A DNA stretch of 64,000 nt from Mytilus californianus (lineage: Eukaryota; Mollusca; Bivalvia; Mytilida; Mytilidae). Of this stretch, positions 29,740 through 41,700 are shown piece by piece. The DNA lies in the NCBI RefSeq assembly GCF_021869535.1, contig NW_026262679.1:45120426-45184425 (forward strand), read 5' to 3'. The translations under genes and the position numbers were made by a program. The notes under the pieces were generated by a model. It did not search any database, had not been told where the DNA came from, and saw nothing but the letters and a program-made list of their open reading frames with translations. The first letter of the stretch is position 1. Each line of letters begins with the position of its first letter.

Positions 29740-32700
29740 GTAAGAATAATATTTGTATACTTATAGATTTTAAATTTGATGAATCTTCGTACCCGGGTGT
29801 GTATAACTATGAGTTTTACGAAGCTATTTTTTTCCTTGGTCAGTCATCTTTTTTTCTTTAATTAGTTTGCTTGAATAGTTATTATATCAGCTTGTTTTCT
29901 TTTAACGTGTTCTTGTCATTAACAACACAACACTGCATTAGTTACAATTTATATGGACATATCTTATATGGAAGATGTTTTATGCACCGCCTCTATATTA
30001 CTGTACTTTTTTCGACATAGACTGAATGCTCTCGATTGTGTGAGTGATAACAAGAAAACGTTAAATAAAAGAAAATTAATTGAAAATATTTCAAACGAAG
30101 AAAAACGGAGCCCATGTCCCATAATGCCTGTTGTCATATCTGAATAATTTATCTTTTTTAAAAAATGTCTGATAGATCCGCTTAAATTTCAACCATACTG
30201 GGCAACGTTTATTCTTATTTTCATTAGATTAGAAGCAAATTGTATCAGTTTCAATAATTTAAAATTTCTGTTATTGGAATTATAAAAGTCTGTTAGACGT
30301 ATTGTAAACCTTCTTAAAACTTTAAAATAAATAAGTGCATGAAAAGGGATTTTTGGACTAAGATTAGAAAAATGTAAACATTGTTCGTTGTTCTAAGAAT
30401 TCTTTATTATATTATGAACACAATTAAACGTCTATTTTGTGTGTATCAAACAACATAGTTAAAAGTAATGCATAAGAAAAAATGTAACTTTGGTAATTTC
30501 AAATTAGGACGAATGTTAAATATAGTAACATACGCATACTTGTATATATAAGAGCAAACCTTTTTTAAGACCACTTGGACAATTGAAGCACTGAACCTTT
30601 GGTAGAAACATGATATATAATCCCATAGTTTCTTCCAAATGCTTGAAAAATATGATCAGCGAAAGCATTTCTCAACTATTCGTGATTGGTCATTTTTTAA
30701 ATATGGTCTTCTATGAAGCAAAATCAGTGAATTCGTGTTCACACCTAGATTCTCCTTTTAACAAGTTTCCCAGAAAATACTAAGTCAATCAACAGGCTCA
30801 AATCTGTACAAAATTAATAGAATATGTCTTCAGATGTAATCAATAAAAATCCTGATTTTATAAGAGACACCGTCCTCAGAGGTATAGTTCTTGAATTTAA
30901 TAAGGAAAACTTTCTTTTCCTTCTTGAATTCTTGAATTGCAAGAATTTAAAATTTGAAATGTGTTGTCTTGGAGAATCAGATGAGTGCGACATGCATGTT
31001 TATAGGTTTCACTGACACCTATAGAAAATAGTACACATTGGTTTCAGCTATTCTATTAGGATTTATAAGCGTTATGTGCATGTATGTAGATATAAGAAGA
31101 TGTGGTATGAGTGCCAATGAGACAACTCTCCATCCAAGTCAAAATTTATAAAAGTAAACCATTATAGGTCACAGTACGGTCTACAACACGGAGCCTTGGC
31201 TCACACCGAACAGTAAGCTATAAAGGGCCCCAAAAAATTACTAGTGTAAAACCATTCAAACGGGAAAACCAACGGTCTAATCTATATAAAAAACGAGAAA
31301 CACTTATGAACCACTTCAACAAACGACAACTACTGAACATCAGATTCCTGACTTAGGACAGGTGCAAACAAATGCAGCGGGTTTAAACGTTTTAATGGTA
31401 CCAAATCTTCACCCTTTTTCTGAAACAATAGTGTAACATCACAACATAGAAAGACACACTATAAAATATCAACTGAAATAGCTTAACTCAATCAAAGGAC
31501 ATATTAACACCATTGAACATACACTGAACAAATAAATTTGACCTATGACACAATGTAAATACAAAATAAATAAACTAAGGGTAGAATAATAAAAGTAACA
31601 TGTTATATCGGTAAGAAATGTTAAACAATTAAAGAAAAACAATATGCTCGAACAAAAATATCAGCCATTTGCAATAACTTTAAACACAGATAAATGAAAA
31701 TAATTTTGTTGTTAGGTATACGTGTACAGTACCAATAGAGAAAGGAAATATTTTCAGAAAATAAATAATTTTGATGTTTATAGTACGAAGTGAAAATTTA
31801 TAGTTATACCAAACACTTATCAAAGCTGGTATATAGACCAGATATAACCCTGAATAACATTAAATAACAAAAAAGCAATACAATTAGTATCAACAGGTCA
31901 AATAAACAAGAAAGTACGATTTGAGAGTACTGTGTATATATTCATTGTATCAAATTAAGCTCATACCAATAAATTGTATATTTTCCGACAATGCACATAT
32001 ATGCTGTATATGTAAAAGACAATGGTTTTCTTGAGCATGTTGAGCACGAGTTCTTCTTCAGATATGCTCGAAACAAAAATGGAATGTGACCAGCCAAAAA
32101 TATAAAAAGTTTGGAAGTACGTATTATTTCGAAAAGGTCCTAAACAGAACAGCCAAAAGCGTCTAAAGTAAACTTTGCCTGAGGCAGTTGCAACTTTAGT
32201 TCAAGGACAATTCCGACTGGGTTAAACTTTGCCTGAGGCAGTTGCAACGAATCATTCATACCGTTATGGGCTTTATAATACCATGCAGTAGTTCAAAAAC
32301 GCCCGAAAGGACCGATGAATCAATAAATGATAAAATTTGAAAAAAATACAAATGTTCTGATGTAATGCAGATAAAACCATACGTCATTTTAATAGTTGAT
32401 TTAAGATTGTTTCTCTAATTCTTTGACAATTTATACCTTTCTACACTCATTGTATAAAAAAATTTAATCAACGTGTGGTTGCCGGTGATCTCAGAAGATG
32501 ATTGGATGAATTTAAGGGTCATAACCTTTATCAGCTCAAAATATGCTAACAGGTGTTAATGAAATTGACAACTTTGTGAAATGTGGAAGGCACTCGAAGG
32601 GGTTTTGGTTTAACAAAAAATGGAAATGTATTTTTCAATCATTAGAGAAACAGATTCTTACATAGTTACTCGTGAATTATCGGATTTATCCAATCTCGAT

Positions 32701-35700
32701 AGTTAAATTATAAATTTTAAAGTCCTCGCCAAGGCTCAGACTTTAAAATTGATAATTTAACTATCTCGATTGGATAAATCCGATAATCCACTGGTATCAA
32801 TGTAAGAATCTATATGTATCATCCATTCTATACAAATAATAAGCTCTATGTGTAATAATTCTCACCAGGAGGTCTTGTAAGATTAATATCAAAGTACATT
32901 AACAACCCATATTTATTAATCAATCCATATGCATTCAGACAAGAGCTGTCATGCCTTTTTGTGTGTTTGTTTTATAGTAATACATGTAAATCTTGCTGTG
33001 TTCTTGTTATAAAGAAGGGATCACGGTTTGAATATAAAGGAAACAACAATTTATGGTGGCCGCTTAATGCCATTTCGCGTTTTCGTGTTTTTGCGTTTTC
33101 GCCTTTCATATTCTTTAGGGCGAAAACGAGAAGTGAAAACATTTCACGTTTTCGCCCTATACAATATGAAAGGCGAGTTACTATATGTATGATTAAAGTG
33201 TGTTTCTACCTTTACCTGTGATTATCATTTAATTAAAATTTGTATGAAGTCAATATAAATTAAAATCATTTTTTGATTTATTGTCACTATTAAAGGCGAA
33301 TAATATTGGAAAGTTCATTAACTCACTAGAAAATTCTGTGTTATAACAGAGGTCCCTGACATCGTTCAAGACCGAGAGGTTTTAAACTTTTTGATTTATG
33401 TTTGAGTCTGGAAAAAACATGGTTTATTTATTAGTTGAAATTGGCTTTAAACTAGCTTTCAGTAACTGCGAGTACTCTTATTTCGGTGCTTTGTGTTATT
33501 GTTTTTATGTCAGTTGTTTTTGTGCCTCGTACTGATAGCAATTTGCAACTGATTTTTACAGTTTGTTCTTATGTTGTGCTGTTACACTACTGTCCCAGGT
33601 TAGGGGAGGGTTGAGCGCTCAACGTGAAACATGTTAAACCCCCGCCACATTCTTTATGTGCATGTCCCAAGTCAGGAGCCTGTAGTTCAGTGGTTGTCGT
33701 TGGTTCTTGTCTGTGTTATTTGTTTTTCGTAAATTGTTTTGTTATAAATTAGGCCGTTTGTTTTCTCGTTTGAATTGTTTCACATTTTTTATGTTGGCGT
33801 TTTTATAGACGACTATACGGTATGTGGTTTTCACATTGTTGAAGGCCTACGGTGGCCCGCTATAATTTACTTACACCCACTACATTAGAACTCTGGTAGA
33901 TATTTGTCTCATTGGCAATCATACCACTTCTTATTTTATATTTGAACTAGCTTTCAGTAACTGTGAGTACTCATAGATAGGTACTTTGTGGGCTTTTTTT
34001 TTTTTTGTCTTTTTTGCTAAGGTTTTATTGCGCAGGGTTAGTGCCGATTTGATGAGTCTAGCCATTTCCACTTAAATGATATTACCAATTCAAAGACATT
34101 TCTAAAATGACCATATCCGTGAAATGAATATAAGGGAAATATGCCCTTTAATCTTAATGAGACATGATATCAGAGGCGGATTTAGGGTGGGGGCACAGCT
34201 ATAAAAGGTCCCGAAATTACAAATGTAAAACAATTTTAAGGAGAAAACTAACGGCCTGATTTATGTAAAAAAAACAATGAACGAAATACAATTATGATAT
34301 ACAGCATCAAACGACAACCACTGAATTACAGGATTCTGACTTGGGACAGGAACATACAGAATGTGGCGAGGTTAAACATGTTAGCGGGCATGTCCAATAT
34401 CGTCCGAGTGCGGGATATATGTGCTTATTCATAGAGGACCCAATTTAATTCAAATTGAAGTTCATGCGATTTTCATTCCCATGTTAGTATATTCAAAAAT
34501 GATTTTTTAAAGATATGAACACACACCCGTATAGAACCATAATTTTTGAATGTGAAATTGAAAAAAAAGATAATCGACCATAAAACTATGCAAATGTAAG
34601 TAAGTTCGTGGGGTTTAATATTCTTAGATAAAAACGTATGTGTACTAATATTGATTTCTAAGAAAAACAACGGACAGCTGGTTTACTGGTTTCTGGGAAT
34701 AAAACTGACGTGTAGCCTTATTGGGTTCGGAGAATTGAAAAAATGAAGCCGGCACACACTCCTAATAATTTTATCAGAGATCTCGTTTAGTAAACCACGA
34801 TCTCAGTTTTTTTTAAATAAGATCTCCATTTATATTTTACTGAGTTCCTGTGCAAACAAATCGAGCAGTGACATATTTCCAGATATCGATAAAATCGAAA
34901 AAAATTCTTTCGAGTCATTTATAGAGTCTGAAAGTTGTTACAACAAACTTGTATTTGAATGTCAAAGAGTAAACAATTCACGTTTGAAATTAGACAATAA
35001 TTTTGCTCATATCAACTAAACAAAATATTATTCAGTGCAACACATTATTTTGGAAAACCATTTTGATAAAATATTCTCAATTTTTCATGTTTTGTAAACT
35101 CTGCATTGAAGGACAGCGATTCCAGACCTTAATATAAATTAGTTAAGTCGATTCTAAAAGACAAGATACAACATTGCTTTGAATAGATTTTTTATTTTGG
35201 TGTAAATGTCGTTTTTGATAATCTTTATTTGCTTACTACGCAATACACACAATATTTATGGGAACTTTTGGCTGACGGGGACCCCATTTTTGCAAATGAA
35301 GGGACAAATTTATAAAGTCAACAAGTTGATAATTTATTCATAAAAATCAGAAGATGTGGTATGATTGCCAATGAGACAACTCTCAACCAAAGACCAGAGC
35401 AACTATTATAGGTCACTGTACGACCTTCAACAATAAGCAAAGGACATACCGCGTAGTAAGCTATAAAAGGCATCAAAATGACAAATGTAAACAATTCAAA
35501 CGAGAAAACTAACGGCCTTATTCATGTTCAAAACAATAAACGAAAAACAAATATGATATACAGCAATAACGACAACCACTGAAAAATAGGCTCCTGACTT
35601 GAGACAGGCACATACAAAATGTTGCGGGGTTAAACATATTTGCTGGCGCCAACACCTCCCAATATATTTGTTGAATTTGTAACAATGATTGATTAGATAA

Positions 35701-38700
35701 AAAATTTTGATTATGTTTTTTATCTTTTAAAATAAGATAGTTCTCAAGTGATTATTACTATTGCAATAACGAAAAATATGATATTCATTATCATTTTTTT
35801 TACGGGTGTTACATAGTCCTTTATTTCCCTTGGAACAATCTCGTAACGACATCTTTCTATTTCTAAATTATGACCAATGACTCGAAATTTTGTAATAAGT
35901 TTAAAACTTGATTCATTTGATAGAAAGTATTCCAATTTTACATCTATTTTAAGTTTACTATATATATTTGTATTTTTCAAAAACAATGTTTTTTTAAATT
36001 TTTTTCTTTGAAACAGATTTAAGCACTTTGATCATTATTCAATAATTACTCTAAATTTGCTAAAAAATCTAGCCACATTGCAGTTTTAAGCCATCTGTAT
36101 GTATTTAAACTTTGGTTACATGTTCAAACACAGCCTTACCGTCATGAATTTTAGCAAAGATCAGAAGACTTTTTGGGAATGTTCCTTGAGTGAAACAAAT
36201 TATGAGCAAAATTTGCCTTAACTCATTTACTCTGCAATATGCATACTAGTACCTTTTACCACTAGATACTTGACTGCATTCATAACCATTTTGCGACGTT
36301 TCTGATCACGGCTTTGTATTTGTTGCCTATTATAGGGTTACTCTTAGAAAACAACTGAGAATTTTTCCCATGCGGTGTTTTTGTGGGATGTCATGATAAA
36401 AACTATTCAAAGATACCAGGCTTATAATTTGGTACGCCAGACGCGCGTTTCGTCTACAAAAGACTAACCAGTGACGCTCGAATCAAAACAGTTGGAAAGC
36501 CAAATCAAATACAAAGTTGAAGAGCAGTCTTATATAACTTTGTCGAAGAACCTTTATGCTTCTATTTGTTTATAGTCAGATTTATTTATGTGTACTTCTG
36601 CATTTACATAGATATAAATCATATCAAAATTTTATCTATTAAACGATGTTTCATGACAACGCCCCTTTAAATGAATTTAAAATCTCAAAGCAAGTCTTGG
36701 TGACAGCAGCTCAATATCTTCTAATCTTTGGAATTTAAAATTGTTATTACTTCAGTACATAATTGGAAACGAAAAGGAGAAAGGATTTTAATGGCGCTGA
36801 TATGAATAAACAAACAATTGTCAATATTTGCCGAGCAAGTTAGATATTAATTTATCTTATTTTTTTTTTGTAAAAGCTTAATATGCTTCACTCACGCCTA
36901 GATTATTTCACTAAAGGTGAAATTTTGATTAGTCTGTTAATCTTCTCATTTAATTTTACTTTATGTACACATATTAACATGTTGGAATTCCTAGTCTGAG
37001 AACAACCACCGAAGCTGCCGCTTGTCTATAAATTGTCTTATGATATGCAAATTCCTTCGGTGAAGAGAAAAAATTGACGGAAGATCATTTTATCATATTA
37101 GAATTATTAATAGGTTTGACTTGAAACAAAGATCCTTGACAACTACATGTATGTTAATCTTTTTATCCTTACGTGTCCTCCCGAAGGTGACGAACTTATC
37201 ATCGTGTTGACATGCTGCCCATACAAAGTGTTCACCAATTTAAAGTTGTAGTAATAGTTTTTATTAATGTTGATTAAATGCTAATAAACAAAAGCTTAAG
37301 GAACATTGCATGTATGTGACAGACCTGGGAAAAAAGAATAAGAAAAATACCGAACTCTAAGGCAACTTCAAAAAGGGGAAGTCCATAAAAAACTGACAAA
37401 AATCAAACGCTATCAATCAACGGAGCAAGTGATAAACAACTGCCATATTCCTGACTTTGAACAGGCATTTTTCAAAGCAAATGGTGGGTTAAACTTGGTT
37501 TTATAGCTAGCTAAACCTCCTACTTGTATGACAGTTGTCTACAGTTCCGTTATATTGCATACTTCAGTTGGATGGTTAGTTGTCTCGATCATACGACACC
37601 TTATTTTTATTAGCGACTGAGTAACATTGACCAACCTCAAATGGGTTTTTACTCGATATATTTTCGTCCACTTATCAAAAATTCAAACATGTGACGCAGG
37701 AACTTTTTGTTTCCAGTTAGATTTTGAAGGTGGAAAGTTGTCGGTTAAAAGAAAGTGAATTTGGTGTTATAATCCGAAATTTGAATGATCTTCACAGGTA
37801 CAAAGTTAAAACACTACGTTTCTGATCATGACACAACATATAGCAAGCCTTCCCCCTAACTTGTTTGAGTCCCTGAAGACAATTCAAAATGTGTGGAACA
37901 ACGATTCAACACAGCTAGCTTTGCATATATTTTTCATTTGTTCTTTAAACTATATTTATCTAAGCAGCAGTCAAAAAAGACATATAGAGGTTAACATGCG
38001 TAAACCATAAATGTATGTTCCAATACCAATATATCGAAAAAGCAAGCGTACATTGCTCTGTCTTTAGTTTTCTATGTTGTGTTTTGTATACTGTTGTTTG
38101 TCTTTTGGTCTTTTTCTTATTTTGCCACGGCGTTGTCAGTTTATTTTCGACTTTTCGAGTTCGAATGTCCCTTTCGCCTCTCCTATACAGAATTGTTATG
38201 ACTATTTTTCTTTTACAGTATGTTTGTCACCACTAACAGCGAAAACAACGTCAACTTCAGATACTCAAGGTAAGATAACTTAAATTTTAGCTGCTGTGTC
38301 ATATCCTTTTTATTTTAAAATGAATACATACCTTGAATAGAATAGCAAGAACCTTGATAAAATCTCTAAAACATGAGAATAAACATTCATTATATATTAT
38401 AGTGTTATTAACTGGCTGTTTCTGTATTGGCCCTGTTATAGATTCGAGGTTAGCTGTATTGGACCCGAGACTCGAAGAGTCGAGGGCCAATACAGCTGAT
38501 CGAGAATCTATAACAGGGCCAATACAGAAACTGCCAGTTCATAACACTTTTATTAAATGATCATAAGAAAATTAAAAACCGGAAGTGAACGTCCCGTATT
38601 AGCCCATGGGCCAATACGGCTTTTTTCCATATTGGCCCTGTTTTTTCCGTTTCAAGACTTTAAGACGTTACAAAACATTGCACATCATTTAACCTGTTTA

Positions 38701-41700
38701 TTTTATGATTCTAATTTAAAAAAATATAATACAAATGTTTTTATGCATAACGATACCACCAACGTAAAGTAATGGCGTAAGAAAATTGAATCCGGAAGTG
38801 AACGTCCCGTATTAGCCCATGGGCCAATACGGCTTTTGGCCCTGTTCGAAAAGCAATATAAACTCTTGATTTATATCGACAGTGGAATGTTTTCAGTATT
38901 GCACATGCTGATTTATCCGTATTAGGGCTTATTTGCTCATATCATTTAATAATTTAAAATATTTCACGTTACATTGCGACAGCAAACTCCAGGTGTGGAT
39001 CCAGGATTTAAAAAAGTGGGACTGGTAAGCCAACTTTTGGTTTGATACTTGTAGAAGGTCTATGCATTAATCATATACGTGGATCCCCACTAAATCCGTA
39101 TCTGAACTCAAATATATGAAACTTGTTCTCTTTGAATTTGGGACTGATCCTCAGTGATTGGTGTCATAATATTTATAAATATCCTAAATATTTTGATTTT
39201 AAAAACGCTATATATCAGTTGTCACAATTTACAAGCCGACAGTTTCAGTTAAAATTTGTTCAAAATGAATGGTTTGTTAGATATTAAATTAAAAGTTCCT
39301 TGCAATATCTAATTCCGTTATTAATTAATTGTATCATTTATCTTATCTTTGTTTAATGGTTTCTATGATTTCTTTTTTTATCCATTGCATGGTGTTGTAA
39401 AACTTTTTTTTTAAATGTCCCTCCGTCTACATGTACATTGTAATTATATTTCTTGTCATTTGTAAGCCTTAAACAATGGTGAATGGTGTGGAAAAAATCC
39501 AAGTCTGAATTGGGTCGAGTTTGATTTTGGAACACGTGTAGGGATCAGAGAATTGGTGATTGGAAAACCAAAACAGGGTTATGTAACAAAGTTTAATATT
39601 CAGTATGTTGGAACACAGAGCACGACATTACAGTACTACGGAAATGATCCTAATAAAGCTACAGTGAGTTTATTTCTCAATTAATAATTTAGTATTGGTT
39701 TTATTTCTTACAGACATTGCAACCCATACCTGAAATGAAATAAGTGTGAAATATTCAGGGTTTCTTTATATCCACATATTTCATCTCTTAAATTGAATAG
39801 AACAAGTAAATACTTTTTTTTTATTAACGACGTATTGTGTCATCTTAATATTTCTGTTGAAATCTGGAGCGTTAATCTTGGCTAAGTCAATGAGCAGCAA
39901 ACAAACAATATAAAACGACAAGGACATTTGGAATTACCAACAAAACGTCTTCAACGAGGGGGTCAATATCTTTTCTGTTAAGGTGTTTTAGACATTTTTT
40001 TATTTTTTGTTAACTGTTATTCTGAAAATATCGTCGTGTGAATCATATAATGATGTATTTCCCATTTGGTAATAGTGGTAAAAATTTAAATTAAAGTTTA
40101 CTTGAAAAGCTCAATATCATAAATATTTGACTGAGACATAAAAAGTTATATAGGAATCGAATTAACGTACATGAAGAGTAACTCTTTGTTCGATTGTGTT
40201 TTTTAATAGACAGCCAACTTAGATAAATAAAGCATCCCCTTTTTTGGAGATAGAACATTTCACTACAAACAATGTAGTTTTAGAAACTTATCCCTATATT
40301 TCAATTGGAGATAGACCATGGATTTTCTAACTTTGTAATATCCCAAATTCTAGATTGAGTTCAAACCATGCAAACCATTTCATCATGATAGTACTACTAA
40401 GATAATTTTGATAAAAGTTATTTAACAGCAAAAAATACATGAGAAATAGTGGATATACAACACTATAGAAATATTTTTCTCTGAACTAACTAACTGAATA
40501 AGCCATTATACTCCAAATGGGAGTGTGGAGATAGAGCAGTGTAGTTCTGACAAAAACTCGTAGAGTGTAGAAATCTCGTATCATAGTTATATAGGGAGAT
40601 AGGCCATTGCACTGGAATCTCAAATATAAAGCTATCTCCATTTTTATCAAAGGTGGACATATAACACTATAAGATTCACACGACGATATGTGTGCTGTAA
40701 AGTATTGTCAGACTAATTACTAGTAGCAGTTTTCTTAAAATTGACATTGGTGTCAAGTTAAAAAAAAATGACCCTATTAGCTGTTAATGGTCAGTACAAT
40801 GACTGTTAACTGTTTTTTTTTTACACAATTTATCTCTGTTATCTTTTTTACTTAAATTCAAATGGAACCCCGGCATCCACGAATTCCAACACCCTTATAT
40901 AATTCATGTTAACCTATTATTTCTATGACTTTGTTGAAAGAAAATACTTCATTCATGAGGGTATTAATATATTCTGGTAAATTACTGGAACTGGCTGGAT
41001 AAATGTATTAGAAACAGAGTTTGATAGCTGTTTGGTATCTTCCACTTTTCTTATACAAGTCTTAGATTAATGAACGTTGCCTTGATCATTATGACAATAT
41101 TAATTATTCATTTTGTCAAAATATAATTTAATAAAACACTAACAGTAAAGGTAACCTGTTTATGTTTTTATTCGGAGTGTCACTTTATTTTAGAACAACA
41201 GAAAAACCTTATTTATAGCAATACACTAACTAAAACACAATTAAAGAAATTTTCAACACAGAACCTTTAAAAAGGGTGTGAACGTGTAGGGTGCGAACGG
41301 ACCCAGGGTACCGTCGAACGTGTGGGATCTCTTGAGTGTGGGATGCGAACTCTTCCAGAGCACCTGAGACTGAGACCTGAAATGGCCCTCGGTTTCTTGC
41401 GGGTCCGTGTTTGCAGCCTTTAGTTTTCTATATTGTGGTTTGTAGACTTGTTTTAAGTTTTTCTTTTTTTGTCATGCCGTTGTCAGTTTGTCAGGAATAT
41501 CCGCATCTTTTTACATCGATAACCTAATTACTTTCCCCTTTCATGGATCGCCCCTGTGCTGTTGTGAGAATAACACTTTTAACACGGTTCATTATCTGAT
41601 TGTGGTTCATATGGATCCTACTGAAGGCAACACTATTCTAGATAAATATGTTCATTTTTAACACAATCTAAGTCATGTTACCCTATTAGCCCAAAACAGC

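Noticed and set aside
31090-31590. tRNA-derived SINE promoter in repeat A
   Set aside because: I looked for A-box and B-box consensus near the GATGTGGTATGATTGCC head and found no convincing B box, so class assignment is left open.
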